Source: Eumeta japonica (Eukaryota > Arthropoda > Insecta > Lepidoptera > Psychidae). From it: DNA of 64,000 nucleotides. This document shows positions 21,508-32,399 of the stretch, one piece after another. The DNA lies in the NCBI GenBank assembly GCA_005406025.1, contig BGZK01001392.1, positions 62,001 to 126,000 of the forward strand, given 5' to 3'. The notes under the pieces were generated by a model. That model searched no databases and was not told the DNA's origin. It was given only the letters and a program-made list of their open reading frames with translations. Position numbers and translations under genes: made by a program. The number at the start of each line of letters is the position of its first letter. Position 1 is the first letter of the stretch.

Positions 21508-24500
21508 ATGAAGCTGCGCACGCGCTACCTGTACTGCATCCCCGTGGAAGAAGCGGTTACGGCGCTAGGCCATTTCCATGCCGTGAGTGTATATCGCTTA
21601 TACGAGCGGTTTCGTCGATTATATTCGACACATTACAAGACTTAGAAAGCTGTTTAAGTCATTTCAAATAAAAGGATGATGTGTACTATTGCCATGAAAA
21701 CGTTAATCACCTGCAATCACAGCTATCATGCAAATTATATTTTTCAATAATAGTTATTGGACAGTAAGTCGTGTTTTGCTGTCCATTGAGCGCACTAGAA
21801 AGTAGATTTAAGTTAAAATATTATGTGATTTGTGATTTTTATTTTACAAAGATAGGCATAGCTAAGCTTAGCGGAGTTCAATTACTTTTGATGACAATAG
21901 ACGAGTGCGCGTATTAGACAGCGGTCGTCCTATCATTTAGTATAAGTGCCTGTAGTCAACTAAATGTGTTTCATTCCAGAGTGTAACGTTCGTCGGTATC
22001 GTGTATTGCTTTAGGAAAATCGTGCACGACGCCTATTATTTACCTGACTTCTCTGCCAACTACAGAGATCGTTATCTTAAGTATGTAAAGGGCATGTGCT
22101 TGACGCTGCCGGTCCTGGGATTGTGCCTGACCTCGGCGGTCGCGCTCCTCGTCGGCGTGAAGAAGGTAATGAGTGATTAATATAATGTATGCAGAAATTC
22201 GACTTTGTCGCAGAACATGTAAAAACAATTAAATTGAGCAATTAAGAGAATAAGGATATTTTATCTCCAGCATATCTATTTGATAATATGGGTTTTTATA
22301 GTTTAATTTGGTACCATAGAGAAGGTATTGACTTGAATTTATGTGCTTTTTATGGCTTCATATATTTTTCGGAGATGGTTAATTTTCATTGTCACTTTTA
22401 TTTTTGACGGTCACATGGTGACCGTTGATATCTAGTATAAGTTACTTTACGCTTTTGACATACTAAATCGAAAGGAAGCCTTTGGTTAAATATAATCACA
22501 TTTGGGATATGAAAAAGACGATGGATGATCATAGACAGCTAAATGTTTGAAATTACATGTATTGTTAAGTTAATTTGATATGGTAGCAAACCGTTGCGAC
22601 CACTAGCGGCTCTCAGGGGTGTGCACAGAGATTCAGGCAGGGTATGCAAAGCTAAAAACAACTTACCAGTTTCGGCATTGTTTCGGTTATGCAAGGTAAA
22701 CAGATACTTAACGTCGCGTCGGTGGGCCACCTACCGGAACAATGCTGAAACCAGTAAGTTTTTTTACCTTTGCATATCCTGTCTGAATCTCGATGCATGC
22801 TCCTGGACTCTAGCAAGACGCTCTAGAGACAAGTCTCTCTTTAGGACTGTCTTTCGCGCGCAATCTAAGAAGAGAAAGAGTTAGTCATATAGAAACAGAC
22901 TCTTTTGTAGGGTCATGTTAATCCACAGGACGTGACGCGACGTGCTCGAGGAGGCGATAGTGCCACTGCTTAAAATTCTACGCTTTTGCTCCACTTAGCA
23001 AACTCCGATTTATTTCATATAGATGACGTAATGCCACCTGATGTGCATACGGTCTTCCGTAGCGCCGCCCGGGCTACGTGCTGACGTACTTCATATTGGG
23101 CGTGCTGGCCACTCTCGGCCTGGCCGTCTATTGGCTGGTGCAAGTGTATTACTCTTACTGCCAATGTTCGTACCCTTATTACATCTTCTACGAGGGCGGT
23201 ATAGAAGTACTTCTAGCATTATGTGAGTAGAGTTTGCTGTAGTTTAAAACTAAATACGTTACGATTATACGCTGCGCTGCTGTTGGCGTTACTGTGTCCG
23301 CACTTCTATTAGTCTACGATGCCGTTTTATGTAATAGATCCTTCATTCTTTTTCCAGGCGAAATATATTTTTTAACAAAGAAATATATTAACAAGCATGA
23401 CCCAAATTTGGGTCATGCTTGTTAATATATTTCTTTATATATGGGGGGTTATCGCCAAAAATTTGGTCCAGGTGGTATTTGGTGGTATTTGGTGGTATTT
23501 GGTATTTATAATTAATTTTTTTTATTGATTTTTTTTTAAATACAAGGACTTTTTTCCTGTGTCAACTTAGTATCAATTTAAAGTATAAGATTTAGAGAAT
23601 ATGCGATCGTACGGTTGATTCGAGCAATTCACTACTTCAATTTACCTATTTATACCTGGATTTCAGGTAATGGGGCTCCGAAAAAGGCCGACAACCGTAC
23701 GATGGCATATTTAATAAGACTTTTATTTTCAATTGAAACTAAGTTGTGAAAGAAAAACAGTTTATGAACTTAAAAAAAAATCAAAATTTTTAATTAAAAA
23801 TGGCCTGGACCAAATTTTTGGCGACAACCCTTGGGTCACGTTTGTTAATATGATTTATTGTTAAAAATATATACTTCGCCTGGTAAAAGAATGAGGAGTC
23901 TACCACACAGACCGGGATCTTCTATATTGGTATCTTAATTGGCAAATAAAACGAAAACAAAAATTAATTCTGAAGTTAACTTGCCATTATCGACGTGTTC
24001 GTTGACTTAATCCCGTCAGGCATTATTGCGTAATCTGTAGTAATATAATCCTGTCCCTATTTACGCTCTCGTTTGCTTTACATAGTATTATTTAAACACA
24101 TTGCTCATTTAGTAATTATGAGTGTGCAACGATCATGGAATTGAAATCAGTTCAACTGACGGACATTTCGCCAACGGCGACGTGTCGACTCGTGCGCCGA
24201 TTACTGTCGATTTCCCTTTTCGAATTGGAAGATCACGTCTTCCATTTTTTTAGACATATTGTGGTGTTTACAAATCTATGTTTAATAATTATTAAACATA
24301 GATAAACTACTAATTAGTAGTTCAACCATTTGAACACCACAAGTGTTCATATGGTACTGTAGCGATTTCTTGTAACTAACTCCCTATATCAAAATAAACG
24401 CTATCCGCTTGTCTGCGCGTTTTATTTTCATTTGATCTCAATTCTCCATCCTCCGTTAGGGGCATTACGCAACATTTTATACACGTATATTTAAGAGATT

Positions 24501-25069
24501 ATAAAAATTGTGCTAGAAAATTTCGTTTACTGTCGTGCAGTTTCTTGCTCGTTCTTCTTGAGGGAAAAGTGCCTTCCGAACGAGCGGTAAAGTGTAAATT
24601 CGCAAAAAGTTATGATGTATTTCAAGTGTTATTTTGTAGCCTGTGAAATAAAGATATTTTGAATTTGCATTTGCAAAAGAATTTACGAGTGTCACATAAA
24701 ATGTACAAATGTACAGACGGAAAGAATTTGCTATAAAGTATTTTTTCGTTTTCTATTCGACTCTACTCACAACATACGCAGATCGTAAACAATCTTATAA
24801 TACATACGTATAATAATTACTTTATACGAAATGTAATCAATATTATATTACGTAATAATTTTCTTCAAACAAATTCACGTAAACTATAACATAAACGAGG
24901 CCTCGACTAAATTGACAAATGCGTGTTCTTTGCTTCAGTCGCGTACGCGCTGTTCCTGCCGACGGTCTACTTCCAGTACTGCAACATAAGGCTGGAGAAG
25001 GACGGCAACGACATGATCTATAATACGTCGCAGGAGAGCAATAAGATTAAGGAGAAAGATGTAGTGTAG
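21508..25069 (+). CDS. B1: small four-pass membrane protein, subtype B
   Basis: Coding exons: 21508-21582 (25 codons, phase 0), 21980-22165 (62 codons, phase 0), 23063-23222 (53 codons plus 1 base, phase 1) and 24939-25069 (ending TAG). All introns are GT-AG. The 183-residue product begins MKLRTRYLYCIPVEEAV. Membrane segments lie at about 15-35, 64-86, 91-116 and 131-160. The second and third exon loops are tyrosine-rich (YYLPDF; YYSYCQCSYPYY). The family motif appears as YCNIRLEK after TM4, then a polar, charged tail of about 29 residues. The start is supported by the identical exon architecture in B2 and by acceptor ttgcag 16 bases upstream. Introns 2 and 3 hold foldback elements and a LINE end. 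Function is unknown. The overlapping open frames at 21447-21671 and 23041-23226 are in the wrong frame. Confidence 0.85.
22608..22812. mobile_element. Foldback element with ~60-70 bp arms in B1 intron 2
   Basis: The left arm (about 22627-22690: gagattcaggcaggg, tatgcaaa, cttaccagtttcggcattg) is mirrored by the right arm (about 22735-22797: caatgctgaaaccagtaag, tttgcatatcctgtctgaatct). The short centre holds an internal ggtgggccacc palindrome. Such folding could influence splicing of the intron. No target duplication was defined. Confidence 0.7.
23344..23895. mobile_element. Nested foldback element in B1 intron 3
   Basis: The outer arms begin tccttcattcttttt-ccaggcgaa and end with its reverse complement ttcgcctggtaaaagaatgagga. 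The inner parts (gccaaaaatttggtccagg at about 23453 and cctggaccaaatttttggc at about 23801) also mirror each other. Between them are a ggtggtattt tandem run (23472-23505) and A/T tracts. A perfect 60-base palindrome interrupts the left arm. Confidence 0.75.
23377..23436. repeat. Perfect 60-base palindrome
   Basis: The arms of 30 bases meet at cccaaatttggg with no loop (centre between 23406 and 23407). The left half alone continues the outer element, so the right half appears to be a local inverted duplication of the left. Confidence 0.9.
24276..24301. repeat. 26-base perfect palindrome
   Basis: ctatgtttaataa and ttattaaacatag meet directly. It is surrounded by further matching pieces (gtggtgttt at 24261 and aacaccac at 24337), which suggests a small foldback element at about 24258-24350. 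Confidence 0.8.
24535..24670 (+). mobile_element. LINE 3' end, plus orientation, in B1 intron 3
   Basis: Same sequence series as the minus-strand copy at 20985-21135, ending atgaaataaagatatttt-ga. The two copies are inverted relative to each other and bracket most of the B1 coding exons. Confidence 0.65.
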
Positions 25070-25226
25070 ATCTCGTCTAGAGTATAAATGTAGATTTGCA
25101 TTAAAATGTATATATACATTTTTTCTATGTTTTTTTTAAGTTTATACGGCCAATCATTGTAATTCTATAAATTGTATTTCAAGTTCGTTATTATGACATA
25201 CTTAAATTGAAATTTTCTCACTAAGT

Positions 25227-25232
25227 AATAAA
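25227..25232 (+). terminator. B1 polyadenylation signal candidate
   Basis: AATAAA 158 bases after the B1 stop codon. Confidence 0.45.
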
Positions 25233-25549
25233 AGTTAAAGCTACTCACATTAAACAATAATAAGTAAAAGTTTAAGTAGAAATTATTTCGAAAAACGTTA
25301 ACTTAAGGTGTTTATAAATTATTGGATGTAAATAATTTGACGTAAAATTAACGTACAGTTATTATCAATACATTGTTAATCTTTCTATGAGTTTCATTTA
25401 CTTATAATAACAGGAGTTAATATAAGCCCGAGTTTAACTTTGAGCTCTAGCTAACTTATTTGTAGTTAACATCGTAAGTTAGCAAACTTTTATGACTAAA
25501 AATGAATTCCATTGCATTGCATTGTATGTATATTATCACAAATAGAATG

Positions 25550-25741
25550 TGTTACTAGCAATCTAATATAATACTTAAAACAAATTGAGAGAAACTCTAT
25601 TTACCTCAATTTGCACGCACACCGTCGACGTCACCGCCACTGGGCGCTGTCTGAAAAGGAAACCGCAAAACCAGTATTTGGTGAGCACTCGACGGCGAAG
25701 CGTACGCGCATTGGAACGCTGAATTTGTGTAACTACCTACA
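25550..25741 (+). repeat. Putative 5' LTR
   Basis: Begins TGTTAC and ends CTACA immediately before a primer-binding site. The 192 base length is plausible for this LTR class. No 3' LTR was found in the window, so the boundary is inferred from the TG...CA ends and the primer site. Confidence 0.4.
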
Positions 25742-25743
25742 GC

Positions 25744-26640
25744 TGGTGACCCCGACGTGATAATATGATGCAAAACAAAACTAACACGAGCGGAAATTCT
25801 GTATTATTATAAGAAGAGGATAGTCGACAAAATATGATATCAGCTGTAGACAGCTACCACTACCACACAGAATACCACTTTTCTAGCCCGATAAGCCAGC
25901 ATTATGGTTTGCACAGGTGGAAGGTTCATTTCTTCTTTCTAATATAACCTCAAATTCGAAAATGAACTATATTATAAGCCAACTAGATTATAATATGCTG
26001 CAGAATTGAAAGACGTCATCACCTCTCTTCCTCCATCACAAATATGTGAGAAGTTAAAGACAGAACCAATCGAAAGGTTACCCGCCTCCTAAGAACAAAA
26101 AGTAAAACGATTACTTATGCATGAAGAGTTAAGTACTAGAAAACTTTTACAGTTTTACGACATTTGATCCAGCTTGTAGGCCTTAACGTACCTGAAATTT
26201 CATTCGGACTATTTAGACGAGCTAATTACCTCATAATATTTAAGCCATAATAAATTCTCATGCAGACACGCCACTGGATACACTCTCGGAATTAGCTGAC
26301 ACAATTAAAGATATTGTATCTGCTAGTTCGTAAATCGCAGAAACATCTCAATCCACACCAGAAAAAATCTATCATCGTTTTCTATACACGAATAACCGAG
26401 CTAACCGAGCAAGTAGCTGCACTGACGAAGCAAACTTACCGTCGTCAACGATCAATTTCCAGAAGCCGACGATATCCTCGCTCACGATTCCATTCACAAT
26501 CACAAAGTCAGGTGCGGTGGTATCACGGTAGATCCAAATGTAAAGCCAAAAAATGCGTTAATCCATGTAAGTACGCTTTCTTAAACTCAAAAGGCACTAA
26601 TGGCGGCTAACGACTGCCTTACTTGCAATGGCCGCTTGTT
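25744..26640 (+). pseudogene. CsRn1-type Ty3/Gypsy retrotransposon, gag relic
   Basis: The primer-binding site TGGTGACCCCGACGTGA at 25744-25760 matches the tRNA-Trp-primed CsRn1 group. Downstream, in shifting frames, are gag-like pieces: a basic-acidic stretch with ITSLPPSQICEKLK and KRLLMHEELSTRKLLQF (about 26010-26155), then ITELTEQVAALTKQ (about 26390-26430), an arginine/serine-rich run, and the nucleocapsid motif WYHGRSKCKAKKCVNPCKY (about 26517-26573). The last resembles the family pattern W-Y-H-x-x-F/R-x-x-x-A-x-K-C-x-x-P-C. Several stops interrupt it. A short piece like the start of the protease region follows, then the element is lost. It sits about 0.5 kb behind B1. Confidence 0.7.
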
Positions 26641-26654
26641 ACCTTTACTTTTAT

Positions 26655-26870
26655 TGTATTTTTTGAACATACGGTTTAGAAAAGAGAGGGGGTGTCCAAT
26701 TTCTGTAACTTTCGGAGCGATGATTTGAGAAATTATTCACGTAATCAGAAAAGTTGCTTTGAAAGTTTTTTTAAAAGAAAGATCGTAATATGTGCTACAT
26801 TTTGATGTTTCGTGAAAAAAAATTTTCAGCTTCTGTTTCACGTATGAAGTGCCCCCTAGAAACACTTATT
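26655..26870. repeat. Dispersed repeat, copy 2 (partner 18225-18560)
   Basis: See the shared series under the 18.2 kb copy. It follows directly on the truncated retrotransposon, so it may mark the insertion that removed pol. Confidence 0.55.
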
Positions 26871-26879
26871 TTATTATTT

Positions 26880-28060
26880 AAACGCCATAGTAAGTAGCGG
26901 CTTATACAAGACACCTAAACTATAAATTTCATCATTGTACTTCTTGTACTTTTTGAATTAAATGCCTGAGACATACGGACGTAACATAACAAATCTATAA
27001 TTATTCCGTTTTCGCCATTTTGGCTCAGAAACTTAAAAACGAGACGAATTTCGGTATACAGTAAACAGAGACAACATTTTCGGCTTCTTTGAATGCAGGT
27101 TGCGGGCTGACTTTTGTCTTTAATGTTTCCCGATAGTCAACACCCTATGAATAGTATTAGTTTGATCAGTCAAGGGTTTCCATATGAAAGTCGATAAATC
27201 GATTCTATTACCACCTTCACGACAGAATTGATAGTATAGATAAGAAGACTGCGACAATGTAATCAACAAAGTCGATGGTGTTGATACTATTGAATTGATT
27301 TCTGGCACCATCAATAACATTGGTAACCTAATTCAACGTAATATTATTGACGTTATCTTTTAATAAAATATTGAAAATTTTCAGATTGTGTATAAATGTT
27401 ATAAACGATTTAAAGAAGAAATAGAAGTGAGGGAAGGTCTCCCACAGTAAAATGATTTTTAAATAAAAGCCTCTTTTAAGGCTCTTAATCGATTAATTTA
27501 AATGAAATAAACCAATCACGAACTTTAAAAATGACAATTAGTTATTTTAATAAAAAAAAATAGGACAACAACCTAAGTAGCAAGAACTTAGAGGAAAAAA
27601 GAAATGAAAAATATTGTCGATAGACTAAAAAAATTGACGAAAGTCAAAAGTTATGTTTAAAAACTAAACAATACTGTCTAGAACGATAGCTTGTACTATT
27701 AGTAACAATGCTAACGCTTGTATAGGTGTGAACATCAATACTAAAATGTGAATCTTAACCCAATATTATCGATACTGTCGATAGTATTGTGACGTTACAA
27801 TAAAATCGGTAAACCTACTAAAACTATGTAATTTAATACTATTTTGTTAGATAAATTTAGATCGAGAACTTTGTCTAAAAATGAGGTTATTTTATTTAGA
27901 TACGAGAATTGAGAACGATACAAAGTTCTCACGAATTATTTGTTTACTTTTCACGATATCATTTTATTCTAACTATTATAGTCGCTAAAAGGGACTTGAT
28001 TTTTGTAAAATTATCTTTAATACTGTATAGTACATTTTTCTTCTTTTATAGGAAGTTTTA
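26880..28060. other. Intergenic, AT-rich, no gene recognised
   Basis: Contains clusters of cgatag/tcgat-like motifs (27120-27350 and 27760-27800) and short frames without family resemblance. No exon of the local gene family was seen. Confidence 0.45.
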
Positions 28061-28170
28061 ACTAAAAGAAGAAAAAAATGCTGTGCAGTATCGGTACCGC
28101 GTCGATAGAGGTGTTACTGCTCCGTATCACCCGTTCTTCTTTGTCCACCCCATCTGGAACTATAGGCGTG
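28053..28170 (+). other. Exon-like segment between acceptor and donor, unknown
   Basis: ttcttttatag at about 28043-28053 resembles an acceptor and ggcgtgagtc near 28165 a donor. One frame between them reads Q-Y-R-Y-R-V-D-R-G then PYHPFFFVHPIWNYRR. The frame is open and GC-richer than its surroundings. It does not match the first coding exon of either A or B subtype convincingly. It could be an exon of an unrecognised gene or a transposon remnant. Confidence 0.15.
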
Positions 28171-29324
28171 AGTCTATGTTTTGTTAAACAGGAAAAATAT
28201 TTTCAAGAGTTGATTTGATTTTACATTAGCCACATTTCATGTCCAATTACTACATGGATAATTTGAGCGGTGCGGTTGTCCGCGCGGACAACCTCGCGTG
28301 GCCTTATCTGCAGCCTACCCGTACCGGTTCCGCGTAACATGGCTTTCAATAAAAATGTTTACGAGCGCATATAAACTGTGTATGCAAACAACATTCTTGT
28401 AAACTAAAGTGGAATATACCGCATTAATTGAATCAAATCATATCACTAAATAGCGTGAGTGAAAGATATTGTAAAGTTGAGAAAACTGTACGTTCACGAG
28501 AGTTCACGAGATGTAAACGAAATTCACGAAGAAAGTGACTATTTAAACTGTCAAAAAAGACAATTAAAAGCATTTTAAAATTACACAAAACTACAATGTT
28601 ATTTTCAGATTCGCCTTTCTTTACTTAAAAATGTCATCGGTATATTTATAGCTAATTTAGGTTATCTCTAGTATAGATGTGTTAGAATAGTTATTTTCTA
28701 GACGGTAATTGTAAAAATACAAAAGTCGGGATTTTATCGGTTTTATAATAATTTTACCTAAAAGGAAATGATAAAATATTACTGAAAAATGAAATTTGAA
28801 TTTCGTATTTTGAGTCTGTTGATAATGAAACAGCTTTAGCTACAAGTGGTACAGCATGGCAGTGCCGCGCTCCAGCAAAGCCGCTGCACGTAATCTTATT
28901 TTGACAGCGGTCGACAATGAAATCTCGTGGTAGAAGATTTCGAAAGTAGAAGCTCGAGTCATAGAACACAGTTGATGCTGATGAACGTGTTTACGACGAA
29001 TTGTAATCGTACCAGTCAAATGTTAAAACTTCGTCATCAAATCTCTTTCAGATGTATACCTAAAGATTGTCACTCAGTTAAAATGCATTATCGAAATAGA
29101 TTGGTTCTCCTAAAAAGTCTTAAATAGCGTAGAATTAATAGCCGGTAGCAAAACGTAATACAGCACGCAAAAAATTACTTCAATTGTAATCTTAGGGAAC
29201 GGCTACTGATATAGCTTAAAACTCGAAAGCGATTTGGAGCCGCATAGGCGTGCGCGAGTTGTACGGTGTTCGGTGCTGCGGCCGCGCGATAACCCGCGAA
29301 CGAGGAACGTTGATGTGTAGGTCT

Positions 29325-30840
29325 TTGGAAGAAGAGTGTGAACTAAAAGTATTCATTCGTAGTATTCCTATAAATTTACGGACGGATGACACACGACTGA
29401 CTTAGTCAATCAAGAATATCCTGTGCACGCGGTGTATAGAATCCATCGTAGAGATGGAGCCGCTGTAGGCCTGGTCCTGGCAGTCTTGTCTAAGACTGAC
29501 GAGTTTTCAGGACGCTCGAAACCTTAGGTCATGTAGGAGCGGAGAGGACGAAGTCTGTGTGCTTGTGAAATTTTACAACCTGGTAGTAAGATTAAAGTCT
29601 ATTTAAAATTAGGTAATATCTAATGCACCTGAATGTCCTACTCCCCGTTCAGTTCGATGCCAAAAGCCTAAACATATATCCCTTTTATCTTTTAACACCC
29701 GCGAATAAAAATAATATTTTAGAACTTAAAAAATATACGAAAAAGTACGGAATCGACTTAATAAGCCCCAATATTGATGGCGGGATATATACAATTACGA
29801 ACTGATAGAATTAACATTCCACTAGATATTGCGGCAATTTTGTACAAACATATTCACTACACTGCTTTCCGATCGACATACTTACTCATACCAATATAGA
29901 GGCGGCAGGATGTAAACTTGCTATGACAGGACATGCTACACTTATCATAATCTCGATTTATTGACCGCCCTCTAAAACTTTGCTCCTCAGCAACTTGGAA
30001 GTCCTCCTCGCCCGAGGTTATATCGTTGTCCTTTTCGGCGACTTCAATAGTAAAAATATAAATTTTAGATGCCCGGTTTCCAATACTAACGGCGTTCAAT
30101 TACCCCGACTATCCAAAAAACTAGATTTTGAGATCATCGCGTCCCTCACCCCAACACATTATCCTGTTACCGTTACATCAAGATCTTTCAGGTTAGACAT
30201 CGCTCATACAAAGAGCTTATTAATGTGGGCTGTATCGATCTGCTTCATTGTCTCGATGAAGATCACCGTCCGGTCTCTGAAGAATGAAACTTCCCGCCAA
30301 CGGTTATTCAAAACCGACGTCAAAAGTAATTGAAAAATAAAAAATATTTGAAAAGGGAGTCGAATGTGTTTTAGGAAGTCCACATTGTCAAAGTCAATAA
30401 TATTCTAGATGACATAGAAACAACTAATTTCGACGCTATTATAGGAGCTCTTGCCAAGAATGTTAAGATGGAGGTCAAGAGTAGGTTGTGGATGGCTCTG
30501 ACATCCGTGGATCGCCAAAAGCTGTCGGCGAATGACATCGAATTGCTGAAAGCCAAGAACAAAGCCTTATGTCAAGCGTATGCGTATCCTACTGTAGAAA
30601 ATAGGTCTAGAGCGCGGGCCCTCCAATATCGAGGCTTCGCATGATGGAAGTTCGAAATAACAAATGGAATAACCTCATAGAAAATATCAAATTTACAAAC
30701 AAAGATTTTTGGATAGTAACCAAAGCTTTGAAGTCAGAAGGGTATCTTTTCACAGTACTCTTGAAGAGATCCGACAACTCTCACGCTCTTGACGATCGAG
30801 AGAAAGCGGGTTGCATAATGGATAGTATAGAAATCTAGTA
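29325..30840 (+). pseudogene. Jockey-clade LINE relic (ORF1 pre-C2HC plus endonuclease)
   Basis: 29340-29520 encodes, across one frameshift, the pre-C2HC region of a Jockey-type ORF1 (IRSIPINLRTDD; YPVHAVYRIHRRDGAAVG; LVLAVLSKTDE). The zinc knuckles are missing. From about 29620 the second protein begins: NVLLPVQFDAKSLNIYPF, then ATLIIISIYRPPSK and VVLFGDFNSKN (about 30020-30060), the AP-endonuclease motif with its G-D-F-N core. Further pieces at 30430-30840 match the linker ahead of the reverse transcriptase. The RT itself is absent. Several stops and frameshifts and the missing middle of ORF1 show a dead, internally deleted copy. Confidence 0.7.
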
Positions 30841-30989
30841 CTCTACTCCAGAATATCAGGTTTACTTATTTTTCGTTTAGAAAGAGAAGAAATGAGAATA
30901 CCATTAATACTTTCTAAACTCTTCCTTCGTTTAAAAATTACAACGTTGTTTGAACTCAATATATTAAATGAGTGTAGGAATGGCTCCAT

Positions 30990-31375
30990 TTTAGTCCATG
31001 TTTGGGATTAAGATGAACGAGAAAGATGACTTTGTAATACCAAAATTCTGAAAAAAGAACATGGAAATGAATTTGTGAACAGACAATCTGAAATGAAAAT
31101 GGAAGCGCAAAAACAAATTATGAAAGTACATAAAAACCAGAAGAATATACAACAAAAAGAGGCGATCATCTATAAGCTTAAAGACTTGGTAGTTTTGCAA
31201 CGGAATCAATATGGACAATGAACGAAGATTTATCCAAAATTCATGGTACCCTAATGAAATTACAAAAATAAAAGGAAAGAATCGATACTCGCTGGAAAAA
31301 ATCGCGGATGAAGAAGGTGCCATTCGAACAACAGCCAGTGCTGACATGTTAGATGTCACTTAGGACTTACTCGGG
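30990..31375 (+). pseudogene. Decayed coding relic, coiled-coil-like
   Basis: In the + frames with shifts this stretch reads as charged, heptad-like sequence (NRQSEMKMEAQKQIMKVHK; QQKEAIIYKLKDLVV) and ends with RYSLEKIADEEGAIRTT then a stop. The minus-strand open frame over the same interval is hydrophobic and is probably the shadow. It could be the gag or ORF1 of an unidentified retroelement. No family assignment is made. Confidence 0.3.
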
Positions 31376-31734
31376 CGGACGAGTCACGGGATGGCCGGTG
31401 GTATGAGGTCGCGACCGCGAGATGACGTCTCCCCAAAGCACGCGTGTTACTGCTGCATACGACGAAAAGAGGTTGTTGCGCGATTGTCGGTGACAAGACA
31501 ATAAAGACGTTGATGTCTGTACCATAATAATATTAAAGAGTAAATCAATACATAGTTCTTTAAATTGAAAGAGTACCTACATACATATATCTGTCGAATC
31601 ATGAATGAATTGTAAGATATTTAATTCATTTTCTTACGGAGCCATAACTTGGAATATAACGGTTTAGTGCTCGTCGTTTGACGATTTATTTTGAGCATTA
31701 AATTAAAACTGATTATTCATTAAATATAATATTG

Positions 31735-32212
31735 TAATAAATTTCTTTTTGAAAGTATATTCGTATTTAAGAATATATTTCTTAAACTTTTTTATAAGCG
31801 ATCGTGTTTGAATCATTCGTAAAAAATATAAATAATCTTCTTATAATCTTCATTTGTCAATAATGTTTTGCATTTGATTATTTTTGGGTTTTTGCTTTAG
31901 CAGAATCGAGTGGATGGCCGACCCGATCGCCTCCATAATAGCGGCTGAGTCTTAACTTGAAGATTTAGCAATTCTATGAACATTAATATAATTCGTAAAG
32001 AACGAAATCACCTGTATCCCGTCTAGACTGTGAAAGATCTGCGAAACGACATACGTAAATATTAATTAAGAATATTGTTTGGAACTAATATTATAGATAG
32101 TAAATAATAATGAAATTTGTGCATATTTCCCTGTTGCAATTGCGCAAAACCGCGTGACGTCATCTCGTCGGCGACAATGCGCACGCCGATAACGCAAAAG
32201 ATAGCGACTAGT
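31735..32212 (+). promoter_or_regulatory. B-gene upstream region, copy 2 (orphan)
   Basis: Aligned with 18838-19258 (landmarks given there). This copy has a perfect CRE, TGACGTCA, at 32155-32162 and a nearby ttgcgcaa. It lies immediately before the orphan first exon, without the insert seen at B1. Divergence from copy 1 is clearly greater here than in the exon itself. Confidence 0.6.
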
Positions 32213-32238
32213 TAGGGAATCGTCGAAGAATTCATCTC

Positions 32239-32330
32239 AGTGCTCGGTCCCGATCGGGACGGTGGCCAGTGGTGTGGTCGCTGGCGCGCCGTTCAGGCCC
32301 GATAAACTGTACGTTACTGTTGAAGCAAGT
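32239..32330 (+). pseudogene. Orphan copy of the B first exon and initiator
   Basis: From attcatctcagtgctcgg through gttactgttg (about 92 bases), only about three bases differ from 20164-20255. After that, about 29 bases are inserted and the equivalent of the B1 donor GTAAGT reads ATAAGT, so the normal splice donor is lost. The TATA box seen at B1 is also absent. No B coding exons were found between here and A2. This is best explained as the promoter of a lost duplicate B gene. Confidence 0.65.
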
Positions 32331-32399
32331 ATACTGTTGAAAGAGGAAGATAATAAGTAGATCTTTTTTAAGAAGGCGTGTATTGAGGCTGACGGTAAA

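Noticed and set aside
21447..21671. 74-codon open frame and its counterpart at 63713-63961 that look similar to each other
   Set aside because: Both overlay the B first coding exons in another reading frame. Similarity arises because the DNA is conserved; the exon frame starting at 21508 and 63744 fits the splice sites and the paralogue.
30991..31359. 122-codon minus-strand hydrophobic frame
   Set aside because: The plus strand over the same interval reads as decayed, charged, heptad-like coding sequence; the minus frame is its shadow.
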